This document shows, piece by piece, positions 1 to 9,797 of a DNA stretch of 64,000 bases. Source of the stretch: Natronococcus sp. A-GB7 (GTDB lineage: Archaea > Halobacteriota > Halobacteria > Halobacteriales > Natrialbaceae); assembly GCF_029688865.1 (NCBI RefSeq), contig NZ_JARUKV010000022.1, forward strand, positions 22,786-86,785. Reading direction: 5' to 3'. A program made the translations under genes and the position numbers. Each line of letters starts with the position of its first letter. Positions within the stretch are counted from its first letter, which is position 1. The notes beneath the pieces are model-generated. The model had not been told where the DNA came from. It did no database searches and was given only the letters and a program-made list of their open reading frames with translations.

Positions 1-2113
1 GTGCGCTGCCGACCTTCGAGAGGGTGTCGATGTTGCCGAACAGCCGCGAACGCAGGCTGACGCCCTCGCGTTCGTAGTACTGGTACTTGGTCTCGGCCTT
101 GAGCTTCGCTAAGTCGACGCCGGTCGGACAGTCGCTCTTGCAGCCCTTGCAGCCGACACAGAGGTCGAGCACCTCCTCCTGGAACCGCTCGGTGTACATC
201 TCCTCCTCGGGAAGGTCGCCCGAGATCGCCGACCGGAGCATGTTCGCCCGCCCGCGGGTCGTCGCGATCTCGTCTTTCATCCCGCGGTAGGTCGGACACA
301 TCACGTCGTCGGTCTGGCGGCAGGTGCCACAGCCGTTACACAGCTCCACGAGGTGGGAAAAACCACCCTCATCGGAGAAGTCGAGCTTCGTCTGGGGCTC
401 GATCGAGGCGTAGGCGTGCCCGTAGCGGAGGTTCTCGCGCATGTCCGTCGGGTTCTCGTCGGTGTAGACGACCTTCCCCGGGTTCATCCGCCAGTCGGGG
501 TCGAACACCGACTTGACGTCCTTGAACGCCTGCCAGAGATCCTCGCCGTACATCTTCGGGTTGAACGCGGTCCGGGCGAGGCCGTCGCCGTGCTCACCGG
601 AGAACGATCCCTCGTGTTCGAGGACGAGGTCGGTAACGGCGTCGGTGATCGACTGCATCGTCTGGATGCCGCCGTCGTCCTTGAGGTTGAGGATCGGCCG
701 GATGTGCAGGGTCCCGCTGCCCGCGTGAGCGAAGTAGGCGGCGGAGGTGTCGTGGTCCTCGAGGACGTCCATGAACTTCTCGACGTACTCGGCGAGCTCC
801 TCGGGGGGCACCGTCGCGTCCTCGATGAACGGGTACGGCTTCGGGTCGCCCTTGAGGCCCATCAACAGCGGGATCGCGGCCTTTCGGAGCTTCCAGATGT
901 CAGCCTGGTCGGCTTCGGTGTACGCCTCGAGTGCATCGAAGGCGTCGCCGTTCTCGACGAAGTGCTCGTTCGTCCGGCCGATCGCCTCCTCGAAGTCGTC
1001 GTGGAGCTCCGAGTCGTACTCGAGCATCAGCGCCGCCTCGGCGCGTTCGGGGATCGGCTCCTCGTACTGGGCGAACTGCTCGGACTCGCGAGCGAGCCGG
1101 AACACCTCGCTGTCCATCAGCTCGACGGCGCTGGGTTCGAACTCCAGCGCCTCGGGGACGGCCTCGAGGGTCTCGATGAGGTCGTCGAAACAGTACAGCA
1201 CGAGCGCGGTCTCCTCGGGGAGGGTGACGAGGCTGATCTCGGCCTCGACGATCACGCCGAGCGTCGACTCGGCGCCGACGAACAGCTTCGAGAGGTTGAT
1301 GACCTCCTCGCCGTCGTCGTTCTCGTAGACGACCTTGTTGAGATTGTAGCCCGAGACGTTGCGCTTGAGATTGGGATACCGCTTCTCGATCTCCTCCCGG
1401 TTGTCCTCGACGAGGCCGCGGACGGTCTCGTAGATCTCGGCCTCGCGATCGTTCTTCGAGACGATCTCCTCCCACTCGGGGGAGTCGAGGACGACCTCGC
1501 GGGTGTGGATCAGCGAGCCGTCCGCGAGCACGACGTCCAGCTCCTCGGTGTAGGCGTCGGAGATGCCGTACCGGACCGAGTGAGCGCCCGTCGAGTTGTT
1601 CCCGATACCGCCGCCGATCGTCGCGCGGTTCGACGAGGCGGGGTCGGGCGCGAACTTGAGTCCGTGCTCCTCGGCCGCCTCGTCGAAGTGGTCCTGGACA
1701 ACGCCGGGCTGGACCCGCGCTCGCTGGCGATCGGCGTCGATCTCCAAAATGTCGTCCATATACGTCGTCATGTCGAGCACGATACAGCCCGGCCCGACGG
1801 CCTGGCCGCCGAGCGACGAGCCCGCGCCTCGGGCCATGATCGGCACGTCGTGTTCGGCCGCGACGCGAACGGCGTTCTGGACGTCGGCGGCGTCCCGGGG
1901 CAACACGACGCCGGCCGGTTTGGCCTTGTAGATGCTGCCGTCGGTTGCGTACAGGACCTGGGCGTACTCGTCGAACCGAACCTCGCCTGTGACGACAGAT
2001 CGAAGGTCCGCGGCGAGATCGACGTACTCCTCGACGTCGTCGTACTCGTGGTCGAGTTCGTCACGGAACTCCTCGTAGTTATCTAAGCCACCGTGTGGCT
2101 TTTCAACAGCCAT
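1..2113 (-). CDS. GlcD/GlcF-type FAD and Fe-S fusion dehydrogenase (C-terminus cut by window edge)
   Basis: Reading leftward from ATG at 2113, the frame stays open to position 1, giving 704 codons without a stop; the C-terminal part lies outside the window. The N-terminal half is a FAD_binding_4/FAD-oxidase_C unit (PRDAADVQNAVRVAAEHDVP, ARGAGSSLGGQAVGPG). It is followed by two Fe-S motifs, CNGCGTC near residue 591 and CVGCKGCKSDCP near 651. It is a paralog of the 988-aa protein at 12443-15409, so roughly 280 residues (the CCG domain) are probably missing. The family oxidises 2-hydroxyacids such as glycolate or D-lactate and passes electrons toward quinone. Neighbouring glycerate kinase and 2-hydroxyacid dehydrogenase genes support a hydroxyacid substrate, but which one cannot be read from sequence. 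Confidence 0.93.
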   Translation of the reverse strand, partial: MAVEKPHGGLDNYEEFRDELDHEYDDVEEYVDLAADLRSVVTGEVRFDEYAQVLYATDGSIYKAKPAGVVLPRDAADVQNAVRVAAEHDVPIMARGAGSSLGGQAVGPGCIVLDMTTYMDDILEIDADRQRARVQPGVVQDHFDEAAEEHGLKFAPDPASSNRATIGGGIGNNSTGAHSVRYGISDAYTEELDVVLADGSLIHTREVVLDSPEWEEIVSKNDREAEIYETVRGLVEDNREEIEKRYPNLKRNVSGYNLNKVVYENDDGEEVINLSKLFVGAESTLGVIVEAEISLVTLPEETALVLYCFDDLIETLEAVPEALEFEPSAVELMDSEVFRLARESEQFAQYEEPIPERAEAALMLEYDSELHDDFEEAIGRTNEHFVENGDAFDALEAYTEADQADIWKLRKAAIPLLMGLKGDPKPYPFIEDATVPPEELAEYVEKFMDVLEDHDTSAAYFAHAGSGTLHIRPILNLKDDGGIQTMQSITDAVTDLVLEHEGSFSGEHGDGLARTAFNPKMYGEDLWQAFKDVKSVFDPDWRMNPGKVVYTDENPTDMRENLRYGHAYASIEPQTKLDFSDEGGFSHLVELCNGCGTCRQTDDVMCPTYRGMKDEIATTRGRANMLRSAISGDLPEEEMYTERFQEEVLDLCVGCKGCKSDCPTGVDLAKLKAETKYQYYEREGVSLRSRLFGNIDTLSKVGSA

Positions 2114-2233
2114 TACTCGTCCCTCAGGGATCGATTATGATAAATCCTGTGTCTGTCCTCCCCACGCAATCCGGTAAACACCCACACGAACTGGCGGTTC
2201 CCGCAAGGATTGCCTCTCGAGGGGGCCCGGCGA

Positions 2234-3589
2234 TCACTCCTCGGGCTCGACGACGAGGATCCGGAGGTCGTTGACGTTCGTTCCGGTCGGTCCGGTCCGA
2301 ACGATCGCGTCGGCGTCCTCGAGCACAGGAAGAGCGTCGTTGCGTGCGAGCGCACGTCGCCCGTCTCCCGTCGGGACGTCCCCGGCTGCCGCGATCGCTC
2401 CGGCGGCGTCGGTCGCGCCGTCGATCCCGTCCGTGTCGACGCTCGCGACGACGACCGCGTCGCTCTCGAGTTCGACGGCACCACTGAGCGCGAACTCCTG
2501 ATTCGGGCCCCCTTTGCCGTGATTCTCGGCGAGCGTTACGGTCGTCTCCCCGCCGGAGAGCAAGACCGCGGGCGGCGAGATCGGATCGCCGGTCTCGGCA
2601 CACTCCTCGGCGATCGCGACGTGGGTGATCGCGGACTCGCTGGCCTCACCCCGGACTCGCGAGGAGAGGACGAGCGGATCGTACCCCCGATCGTTCGCCA
2701 CCTCGCGGGCCGCCTCGATCGCGGTCCGGCCGCTTCCGAGCACGTGGATCCGCACGGACTCGAGCAGCGGATCGTCCGGCGAGACCGTCTCGGGGTTCTC
2801 GCCGCGCTCGCCGGCTGCCAGGTACGCCGAGACCGTCTCGGGAACCGACAGCTCGTACCGCTCCAGCACCTCGAGGGCGTCCGCGTAAGTAGACGAGTCG
2901 GGGGCGGTCGGGCCGCTGGCGATCACGCTGAGGTCGTCACCGACGACGTCGCTCAGGACGAGCGTCGCGACCGTCGCCGGCGCCGCTCGGCGGGCGAGCT
3001 TGCCGCCCTTGATCGACGAACAGTGCTTGCGAACGGCGTTGATCTCGTCGATCGAGGCCCCACACTCCAACAGTGACTCGGTGACCGACTGGAGGGCGGC
3101 CAGCGAGATCGATCCGGCTGGAGCCGGCAGGAGGGCGCTCCCGCCGCCGGTGATACAGGCCAGCACGAGGTCGTCCTCGCCGGCCCGGTCGGCGATCTCG
3201 AGCACCCGCCGGGCGCCCTCGACGCCGTCCTCGCTCGGGATGGGGTGGTCGCCGGGGTGTTCCTCGACGACCGACGTCCCGGCCGGATCGTCGGTGACGA
3301 CGACCCCGCCGGTGAGCGCGTCGCCGAGCGCGTCCTCGAGGGTTCGGGCGAGGTGGCCCGCGGCGTTGCCGCCGCCGACGACGAAGACGTTCTCGTAGCG
3401 GTCCAGGTCGTACTCGGTGCGCTCGTTCCCGGCGGCGTTCTCGACCGCGAGTACGCCGTCGCGGACGGTCAGCGTCTCGTCGACGATCCGCTCGGGATGG
3501 GCGGCCTCGAGGCCGGCGACGAGGCAGTCGAGTGCCACCTCGTGGGCACGCGATCGCTCGAGCGCGTCGCGGTTCGCAATCGTAACCAT
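2234..3589 (-). CDS. Glycerate 2-kinase (DUF4147/MOFRL family)
   Basis: A 451-aa protein from ATG at 3589; a TTG three codons upstream (3598) is also in frame but less likely. The N-terminal DUF4147 domain contains VGGGNAAGHL (about residues 71-80), TGGGSALLPAP (about 150) and HCSSIKGGKLA. The C-terminal MOFRL domain has LSGGETTVTL and GKGGPNQEFAL. This family phosphorylates D-glycerate, normally to 2-phosphoglycerate, feeding glycolysis or gluconeogenesis. Length is typical of the family. It diverges from the malic enzyme gene, and the shared 128-nt gap holds an inverted repeat. A role in glyoxylate/hydroxypyruvate-to-glycerate salvage is inferred from the neighbouring dehydrogenases. Confidence 0.9.
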   Translation of the reverse strand: MVTIANRDALERSRAHEVALDCLVAGLEAAHPERIVDETLTVRDGVLAVENAAGNERTEYDLDRYENVFVVGGGNAAGHLARTLEDALGDALTGGVVVTDDPAGTSVVEEHPGDHPIPSEDGVEGARRVLEIADRAGEDDLVLACITGGGSALLPAPAGSISLAALQSVTESLLECGASIDEINAVRKHCSSIKGGKLARRAAPATVATLVLSDVVGDDLSVIASGPTAPDSSTYADALEVLERYELSVPETVSAYLAAGERGENPETVSPDDPLLESVRIHVLGSGRTAIEAAREVANDRGYDPLVLSSRVRGEASESAITHVAIAEECAETGDPISPPAVLLSGGETTVTLAENHGKGGPNQEFALSGAVELESDAVVVASVDTDGIDGATDAAGAIAAAGDVPTGDGRRALARNDALPVLEDADAIVRTGPTGTNVNDLRILVVEPEE

Positions 3590-3675
3590 ACGTCCCAATG
3601 AACGGACCGCGGTATGTAGCTTTCCTGGATCGGCCGCGGCTCCCGCGCCGCCACCGGTTATGCATTATTATTGGT

Positions 3676-3693
3676 GGTAAAAACAGCTTTACC
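3676..3693. promoter_or_regulatory. Inverted repeat between glycerate kinase and malic enzyme genes
   Basis: GGTAAA-AACAGC-TTTACC forms a perfect 6-bp dyad with a 6-nt spacer in the divergent promoter region. It lies 24 nt before the malic enzyme ATG, where a TATA box or operator would sit. The half-site TTTACC resembles that in the TetR-associated palindromes at 36524 and 41258, but here the halves are in the opposite order. Function is inferred. Confidence 0.4.
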
Positions 3694-3717
3694 GCACCGT
3701 ACGATACATGATGACAT

Positions 3718-5979
3718 ATGTCCCTCGAGGACGAGTCACTGGAGTACCACGAGGAGGAACCGCCAGGAAAGATCGAGATCGCGACGACGAAATCGACGAG
3801 CACACAGCGGGATCTCTCGCTGGCGTACTCGCCCGGCGTCGCCGGCCCCTGTCGTGCCATCGACGAGCGACCGGACGACGCCTACCGGTATACGGCGAAG
3901 GGGAACCTCGTCGGCGTCGTCTCGAACGGCTCCGCGGTGCTAGGACTGGGCGACATCGGCGCGCAAGCTTCGAAGCCGGTGATGGAGGGGAAGGGCGTCC
4001 TGTTCAAACGGTTCGCGGACATCGACGTCTTCGACCTCGAGTTCGAACTCGACGATCCCGACGAGATCGTCGCGGCGACCGCGGCGATGGAGCCGACGTT
4101 CGGCGGGATCAACTTAGAGGACATCGCGGCCCCGGACTGTTTCGAGATCGAGGAACGGCTCCGCGAGCGGATGGACATCCCCGTCTTCCACGACGACCAG
4201 CACGGCACGGCGATCATCTCTGGGGCCGGGCTGCTCAACGCCGCCGAACTCGCCGGGAAAGGCCTCGAGGAGCTCGAGGTCGTCTTCTCCGGAGCCGGTG
4301 CGAGCGCGATCGCGACGGCGCGCTTCTACGTCTCGCTCGGCGTCCGGAAGGAGAACATCACCATGTGTGACTCGACCGGGATCATCACCGAGGAGCGCGC
4401 CGCTGCCGGCGACGTCAACGAGTACAAACGCGAGTTCGCCCGCGACCTGCCCGAAGGGGGACTCGCGGACGCGATGGAGGGTGCTGATGTCCTCGTCGGG
4501 CTGTCGGCGGCCGGTATCGTCTCCCAGGAGATGGTCCGCTCGATGGCCGAGGATCCGATCATCTTCGCGATGGCCAACCCCGACCCCGAGATCGGCTACG
4601 AGGAGGCGAAAGCCGCCCGCGACGACACGGTGATCATGGCGACGGGGCGCTCGGACTACCCGAACCAGGTCAACAACGTGCTCGGCTTCCCCTTCATCTT
4701 CCGGGGGGCACTCGACGTCCGGGCGACCGAGATCAACGAGGCGATGAAGGTCGCCTGTGCCGAAGCGCTCGCCGATCTGGCGAAACAGGACGTCCCCGAC
4801 GCCGTCATCAAGGCCTACGGGGATCAGCCGCTGCGCTTCGGTCCCGAGTACATCCTGCCGAAGCCGATCGACCCTCGAGTACTCTTCGAGATCGCGCCCG
4901 CGGTCGCCGAGGCGGCGGTCGAGAGCGGGGCCGCCCGCAGCGAGGTCGACCCCGAGACCTACCGGGAACGCCTCGAGGCCCGGCTTGGCAAATCCCGCGA
5001 GATGATGCGAGTCGTCCTCAACAAGGCGAAAAGCGACCCCAAGCGGGTCGTCCTCTCGGAGGGGGAAGACGAGAAGATGATCCGAGCGGCCTACCAGATC
5101 CAGGACGAGGGGATCGCGACGCCGGTGTTGCTCGGCAACCGCGACGAGATCGGCACGACGGTTACCCGACTCGGTCTCGAGTTCGATCCCGAGATCGTCG
5201 ATCCGTCGACCGGCGACTACGACTCCTACGCCGACCACCTCTACGGGCAGCGCCAGCGCAAGGGGATGACCCGCAACGAGGCCAACGAACTCGTCCGGAG
5301 CGATCCGAACTACCTCGGCAGCGTGATGGTCGACGTCGGCGACGCCGACGCCATGCTGACGGGGCTGACCCACCACTATCCCTCGGCGCTGCGTCCGCCC
5401 CTCGAGGTGATCGGCACCGGCGACGACGCCGACTACGCCGCGGGCGTCTACATGCTGGCGTTCAAGAACCGCGTCGTCTTCATCGCCGACGCGACGGTCA
5501 ACCAGGACCCCGGCGCCGACGTCCTCGAAGAGGTGACTCGCCACACCGCCGACGTCGCTCGCCGGTTCGACGTCGACCCCCGTGCGGCGATGCTGTCGTA
5601 TTCGAACTTCGGCAGCGTCGACAACGAGCGCACCCGCCCCTCCCGCGAGGCCGCCCAGCGGCTGCAGGCCGACCCGACTGTCGACTTTCCCGTCGACGGC
5701 GAGATGCAGGCCGACACCGCCGTCGTCGAGGAGATCCTCAACGGCACCTACGAGTTCTCCGAACTCGAGGAGCCCGCGAACGTGCTCGTCTTCCCGAACC
5801 TCGAGTCGGGCAACATCGGCTACAAGCTGCTCCAGCGGCTAGGTGGCGCCGAGGCGACCGGGCCGATGCTCGCGGGGATGGACAAACCCGTCCACGTGCT
5901 GCAGCGAGGCGACGAGGTCAAAGACATCGTGAATCTGGCGGCCGTAGCCGTCGTCGACGCACAGCGAACGGAGAACTGA
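3718..5979 (+). CDS. maeB: NADP-type malic enzyme with C-terminal phosphotransacetylase-like domain
   Basis: A 753-aa hybrid. Residues 1 to about 390 are the malic enzyme: [10 protein letters not shown] with the catalytic Tyr region, [18 protein letters not shown] with the catalytic Lys, the metal-binding stretch [23 protein letters not shown], and the nucleotide-binding [12 protein letters not shown]. From about residue 430 to the end is a PF01515-type phosphate acetyltransferase domain beginning near [19 protein letters not shown]. It converts malate to pyruvate plus CO2 with reduction of NAD(P). In characterised MaeB proteins the C-terminal domain is regulatory (acetyl-CoA sensing). The length is the standard one for the class. 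With the malate synthase at 9798 it could drain glyoxylate carbon to pyruvate. Confidence 0.96.
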   Translation: MSLEDESLEYHEEEPPGKIEIATTKSTSTQRDLSLAYSPGVAGPCRAIDERPDDAYRYTAKGNLVGVVSNGSAVLGLGDIGAQASKPVMEGKGVLFKRFADIDVFDLEFELDDPDEIVAATAAMEPTFGGINLEDIAAPDCFEIEERLRERMDIPVFHDDQHGTAIISGAGLLNAAELAGKGLEELEVVFSGAGASAIATARFYVSLGVRKENITMCDSTGIITEERAAAGDVNEYKREFARDLPEGGLADAMEGADVLVGLSAAGIVSQEMVRSMAEDPIIFAMANPDPEIGYEEAKAARDDTVIMATGRSDYPNQVNNVLGFPFIFRGALDVRATEINEAMKVACAEALADLAKQDVPDAVIKAYGDQPLRFGPEYILPKPIDPRVLFEIAPAVAEAAVESGAARSEVDPETYRERLEARLGKSREMMRVVLNKAKSDPKRVVLSEGEDEKMIRAAYQIQDEGIATPVLLGNRDEIGTTVTRLGLEFDPEIVDPSTGDYDSYADHLYGQRQRKGMTRNEANELVRSDPNYLGSVMVDVGDADAMLTGLTHHYPSALRPPLEVIGTGDDADYAAGVYMLAFKNRVVFIADATVNQDPGADVLEEVTRHTADVARRFDVDPRAAMLSYSNFGSVDNERTRPSREAAQRLQADPTVDFPVDGEMQADTAVVEEILNGTYEFSELEEPANVLVFPNLESGNIGYKLLQRLGGAEATGPMLAGMDKPVHVLQRGDEVKDIVNLAAVAVVDAQRTEN

Positions 5980-5993
5980 TCGAAGCCTTCCTC

Positions 5994-6932
5994 TCAGGCG
6001 ACGCGGTTTTTCAGCTCCTCGTCGGACTGGTAGCGCTCGACGTTCTCCGCGACGAGTTCGGCGATGTCGAGGTGGTACCGGTTCGTCGCCGACCCCTTGT
6101 GCGGGAAGACGATCACGTCGTCGAAGCCCCACAGCGGCGACTCCTCGGGGAGCGGTTCGGTCTCGAAGACGTCCAGTCCGGCGCCGGCGATCTCGTCGGC
6201 CTCGAGGGCCTCGACGAGCGCGTCCTCGTCGACGACGGGCCCGCGGGCGACGTTGATCACGTAGGCGTCCTCGCGCATCGCCTCGAACTCGGCGTCGCTC
6301 AGCATATCGTCGGTGGCCGGCGTGTGCGGGACGGTGAGGACGACGAACCTGGCGTCCTCGATCGCGTCGTGGAGCCGATCGGGTGAGAAGATCTCGGAGA
6401 CGCCGGGCACCGGCTCGTCGGAGCGACGAACGCCGACGACGTCCATGCCGAGGGCGTCACAGCGGGTCGCGGTCGCCTCGCCGATCGTTCCGAGGCCGAC
6501 GACGCAGACGCGTTCGTTCTCGAGGGTGAACGGTCGTTCGTACGGCGGCTCCCACCACTCGCGGTCGTTCTGGTGATCGCGGTAGCGATGGCCCAGCCGC
6601 GCCAGCGAGAGCATGCAGTTGAGCGCGACCTCGCTGACCGTCGAGCCGTGGATCCCCGAACTGTTCGTGAGCGGAACTCCCTCCCGTTCGTACTCGTCGG
6701 TGTCGAACTCGTCGTAGCCGGCGCGAATGCAGTGGACCCAGCCCGCGTCCAGGTACTCCGGTTGCGGGACGTAGGTCGCCACCGCATCCGTCGGACCGTA
6801 CTCGCGGCCGTCGCCGACGAGTTCGGCGGGGATCGGAAGGTCGTCGAACGCCTCGACGAACGCCTCCGGCGGGATCACGTTTTCGACCGATTCGTGGACG
6901 TACAGCTGCTCGAGCTCGTGGCGCTCGGTCAT
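5994..6932 (-). CDS. D-2-hydroxyacid dehydrogenase (NAD-dependent; glyoxylate/hydroxypyruvate reductase-like)
   Basis: A 312-aa member of the D-isomer 2-hydroxyacid dehydrogenase family. The Rossmann motif VVGLGTIGEA is at residues 145-154. Catalytic positions are Arg230 (NVARG), Glu259 (FETEPLP) and His278 (PHKGSA). A purine-rich GGAAGGAG lies about 8 nt before the ATG, a clear Shine-Dalgarno site, so the mRNA is probably leadered. It ends 14 nt from the convergent malic enzyme gene. Likely reactions are reduction of hydroxypyruvate or glyoxylate to glycerate or glycolate, which fits the nearby glycerate kinase. Substrate assignment is inferred, not seen. Confidence 0.9.
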   Translation of the reverse strand: MTERHELEQLYVHESVENVIPPEAFVEAFDDLPIPAELVGDGREYGPTDAVATYVPQPEYLDAGWVHCIRAGYDEFDTDEYEREGVPLTNSSGIHGSTVSEVALNCMLSLARLGHRYRDHQNDREWWEPPYERPFTLENERVCVVGLGTIGEATATRCDALGMDVVGVRRSDEPVPGVSEIFSPDRLHDAIEDARFVVLTVPHTPATDDMLSDAEFEAMREDAYVINVARGPVVDEDALVEALEADEIAGAGLDVFETEPLPEESPLWGFDDVIVFPHKGSATNRYHLDIAELVAENVERYQSDEELKNRVA

Positions 6933-7079
6933 ACGCTACTCCTTCCGTGGAGGGGAATTGAATGTTGCGTATTATTCAGCACCTCGAGAGTGTGAACACA
7001 GTTGGCACGGGATCCAGGCCGTGGCGGTCGCGTCGCCGCCACCGCAATCTTTTTTGAGCAACGTTGCGCGTGTTGCGGT

Positions 7080-7505
7080 ATGGAGTACCAGGAAGTGGAG
7101 GCGACGCGGGAGTTCCTCGCGCGACTCGAGACCGGACAGGACTGGCGCGACGAGATCGAGAGCCTCGCCCGGGCGGAGGACGTCGAGGCGGGCTGGTTCA
7201 ACGCAATGGGAGCGGTCCAGGACGCCGAGATCTGGTTCTACGACCAGGACAAGGAGGAGTACCAGTCGGTCTCCTTCGACGAACCGCTCGAGGTCGCCGC
7301 CTGCGTGGGGAACATCGCGAAACTCGACGGCGACGTGTTCGCCCACACCCACGCCGTCCTCTCCCGACGGGACGGCGAGACCCTCGCGGGTCACCTCGAG
7401 GGTGGGACCGTCTTCGCCGGCGAGGTCCACCTCCGCGCGTTCGAGGAGCCCCTCGTCCGGAACTTCGACGAGACGACGGGCCTGGACCTCTGGCTCAACG
7501 AATAG
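7080..7505 (+). CDS. PPC domain (DUF296) DNA-binding-like protein
   Basis: A 141-aa protein starting at ATG 7080; the frame is open further upstream but this start gives a normal PPC-domain length. The middle and C-terminal part carries the prokaryotic PPC/DUF296 signature AHTHAVLSRRDGE...LAGHLEGGTVFAGEVHLRAF, with the conserved paired His. Plant relatives (AT-hook proteins) bind AT-rich DNA, but prokaryotic stand-alone copies lack the AT-hook and their role is not settled. A 10-bp perfect palindrome GCAACGTTGC sits just upstream (7058-7067). It is a single gene facing the convergent tartrate-type dehydrogenase gene. Confidence 0.85.
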   Translation: MEYQEVEATREFLARLETGQDWRDEIESLARAEDVEAGWFNAMGAVQDAEIWFYDQDKEEYQSVSFDEPLEVAACVGNIAKLDGDVFAHTHAVLSRRDGETLAGHLEGGTVFAGEVHLRAFEEPLVRNFDETTGLDLWLNE

Positions 7506-7558
7506 CGTCGAGAAAAATCGACTTCTTTGCGGTGGTCGTGACGACGCCGAGTGATCCG

Positions 7559-8614
7559 CTAGAGACGGCTCCGGAGATCCTCGACCACGTCCTCGGTCCC
7601 GCTCGAGCCGCCCAGGTCGGGCGTTCGCGGGGCGTCCGCGTCGGCCAGCTGGTCGGTGACGGCGTCCCAGAGGGCGTCGCTGGCTTCCTCCTCGCCGAGG
7701 TAGTCGACCATCATCGCGCCGGAGAGGACCGTCGCGATCGGATTCGCGACGCCCTCACCGACGATGTCGGGGGCGCTGCCGTGGACGGGCTCGAACATCG
7801 AGGGATAGGCTCGGGTCGGATCGATGTTAGCCGAGGGTGCCAGCCCCATGCTGCCCGTAATGATCGCGCCGATATCGGTCAGAATGTCGCCGAAGAGGTT
7901 CGAGGCGACGACGACGTCGAACTCCTCGGGACGGCGAATGAAGTCCATGCTCGCCGCGTCGACGAGCAGCCGTTCGACGGTGACGTCGGGATACTCCTCG
8001 CTTACCTCCTCGACGATCTGATCCCAGAAGACCATACTGTGGGCCTGGGCGTTGGACTTCGTGATACTCGTCAGGTGGCCCTCCCGCTCGGTCGCCGCGT
8101 CGAAGGCAGCCCGAACGATCCGTTCCGTTCCGGTTCGGGTGAAGACCGCGCTCTGGATGGCGACCTCGTGGTCGTGGCCGGGGTGTTCCTGGCCGCCCAT
8201 GTTGGCGTACTCGCCCTCCGTGTTCTCCCGGTAGACGACGAACTCGATGTCGCCGCCGTCGTACCCCTCGAGTGGGCTCTCGACACCGTCGAAGAGGATC
8301 GCTGGCCGCTTGCAGATGGACTGGTCGAACCCCTTGCGGATCGGGAGGAGAAGGTTGTTCAGCGTGACGTGGTCCGGGACGTCGGGATGACCGACCGCCC
8401 CCAGCAAGATTGCGTCGTACCCCTCGAGCTCCTCGAGGCCGTCCTCGGGCATCATCGCCCCCTCCTCGAGGTGTCGCTCGGTCCCCCAGTCGTACCGCGT
8501 TAGTGAGAGTTCGAACCCGTGCTGTTCGGCGACGTCCTCGAACACCGGTCGAGCCGCATCGACGACCTCGGGACCGATACCGTCACCTGGAATACTCGCT
8601 ATCTCGTATGCCAT
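7559..8614 (-). CDS. Tartrate dehydrogenase / D-malate dehydrogenase family protein
   Basis: A 351-aa beta-decarboxylating dehydrogenase of the isopropylmalate/isocitrate/tartrate superfamily. Signature stretches are SIPGDGIGPEVVDAARPVF (8-26), YRENTEGEYANMGG (128-141), metal ligands Asp219 (VDAASMDF), Asp243 and Asp247 (FGDILTDIGA), catalytic Lys186 (ITKSNAQ), and the nucleotide loop HGSAPDIVGEGVANP. The YANMGG stretch and overall pattern match the tartrate/D-malate dehydrogenase branch rather than LeuB. The family can oxidise D-malate to pyruvate or tartrate to oxaloglycolate/D-glycerate. Neighbouring glycerate kinase and hydroxyacid dehydrogenase genes favour tartrate or a similar C4 acid, which is inference. 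Confidence 0.88.
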   Translation of the reverse strand: MAYEIASIPGDGIGPEVVDAARPVFEDVAEQHGFELSLTRYDWGTERHLEEGAMMPEDGLEELEGYDAILLGAVGHPDVPDHVTLNNLLLPIRKGFDQSICKRPAILFDGVESPLEGYDGGDIEFVVYRENTEGEYANMGGQEHPGHDHEVAIQSAVFTRTGTERIVRAAFDAATEREGHLTSITKSNAQAHSMVFWDQIVEEVSEEYPDVTVERLLVDAASMDFIRRPEEFDVVVASNLFGDILTDIGAIITGSMGLAPSANIDPTRAYPSMFEPVHGSAPDIVGEGVANPIATVLSGAMMVDYLGEEEASDALWDAVTDQLADADAPRTPDLGGSSGTEDVVEDLRSRL

Positions 8615-8757
8615 GTGGAGTGATACCGCCCGACCGTCAAAAAGACTCTGAAAGGGTCAAGGATTCCTCGTCCGCCCGGCGAGCGCCCCCGCGTTCCGCG
8701 ACGTGTCGATCGGTAGCATCCAGTGAGTTTAATACGGTGGTCGACCGGGAAAACGGT

Positions 8758-9126
8758 ATGGAGCTCATCCATATCAACATCAACGTCGCCGACGCCGACG
8801 AGACGATCGCGTTCTACGAGCAGTTCGGCTTCGAGGAAAGCTGGGAGTTCGAGACGCCCGACGGCGAGACGCAGAACCGGTACATCGCCGACGAGAACGG
8901 CGTCGAACTCCAGCTGTCGGACACCGAGGGCGAGGAGAGTTTCGAGGAGGGGTCGTCGTGGGACCACCTCGCGATCGGCGTCGACGACGTCGACACGGTC
9001 TTCGACGAGATCGACCACTACGGTGTGGAGAAGGAGCCCGGCGACCAGCCCGAAGCGGGCGCCCGAACGGCGTTCGTCTACGATCCGGACGGACGGAAGG
9101 TCGAACTCGTCGAGTCGCTCGACTAA
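8758..9126 (+). CDS. VOC (glyoxalase/dioxygenase) superfamily metalloprotein
   Basis: A 122-aa protein made of two beta-alpha-beta-beta-beta modules. The four expected metal ligands are visible as His5, Glu50 (NGVELQL), His70 (WDHLAIGVDD) and Glu117 (DGRKVELVE), the glyoxalase I pattern. C-terminal FVYDPDGRKVEL is typical of the family. Glyoxalase I would act on methylglyoxal adducts, but haloarchaea use unusual thiols and VOC proteins are diverse, so the substrate is open. The gene is monocistronic and starts at ATG 8758, 143 nt from the divergent tartrate-type dehydrogenase. Confidence 0.88.
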   Translation: MELIHININVADADETIAFYEQFGFEESWEFETPDGETQNRYIADENGVELQLSDTEGEESFEEGSSWDHLAIGVDDVDTVFDEIDHYGVEKEPGDQPEAGARTAFVYDPDGRKVELVESLD

Positions 9127-9762
9127 CCCGGATCGGTACGCACTCGCCACGCCAGAGCGGTCTAACGACTGATTTTCCTTCCCTTTCCCTCCCGGCGGAA
9201 CTCGTCTCCGTAGACCAGCTGCGTCGACGAACCGAACGACGATCCGGCTCGGAATGACAAACCAGTATAGTTTGCCCGTTCGGGTTCTCTATTTCAGAAT
9301 ATCCGGCGCCAGCGGGGACGAAACCGAAGTAAATTACAAAAATACTGCTGTAAATATACTGATATCCTCTCGTAGCTACGGAGTGGTAAAAGAAGAGAAG
9401 TCGACTCGGGTTCTCTATCTCAGAACGAATCCGGATCGTCGAGTACTCGATCGTTCGGTTCGCGAAGCGGGTTCGGCTGCTGCGCCAAGCCGAGTTCGGC
9501 GAGTCGGCGAACGAATTATTTTCTGTGAAAGAACAAGCGTACACTACCGCTTGCGGCCGGGGCGGACGAATCGACCCGGCCGTTCGGATGGTGAAGACGC
9601 CGTCGCAGCCACGGCGCTCGCTCCCCCCTCGAACGTCGCCCTACACCCGGCTCGATATTCCCATCCGTAGCGTCGCACCGAACCGTCACGCGGGATCGCG
9701 GTCGAATACGGCACGTTCGCGCCGCAGTCGGCCGTCTCGACCGCGAGGCGTTACCAAACGAT
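9127..9762. other. Gene-free spacer before malate synthase
   Basis: About 640 nt with no convincing gene; the open frames here are arginine- or serine-rich and lack the acidic composition of real haloarchaeal proteins. It contains AT-rich patches (around 9320-9400) and a 19-nt near-perfect direct repeat listed separately. Confidence 0.6.
9281..9425. repeat. 19-nt direct repeat pair
   Basis: The segment CGGGTTCTCTATTTCAGAA at 9281-9299 recurs at 9407-9425 with a single T-to-C change. The copies start 126 nt apart in the same orientation. They may be duplicated regulator sites upstream of malate synthase or a duplication remnant. Confidence 0.55.
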
Positions 9763-9770
9763 TTTAATAT
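9763..9770 (+). promoter_or_regulatory. TATA box of malate synthase gene
   Basis: TTTAATAT lies 28-35 nt upstream of the ATG at 9798, the spacing expected for an archaeal promoter giving a leaderless or nearly leaderless transcript. Confidence 0.6.
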
Positions 9771-9797
9771 TAGAATGCAATAGAGCCAGATGGATTC

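Noticed and set aside
353..2086. 577-aa forward reading frame
   Set aside because: It is the antisense of the GlcD/GlcF gene; its Val/Leu/Asp-rich composition is the usual mirror of a high-GC haloarchaeal gene.
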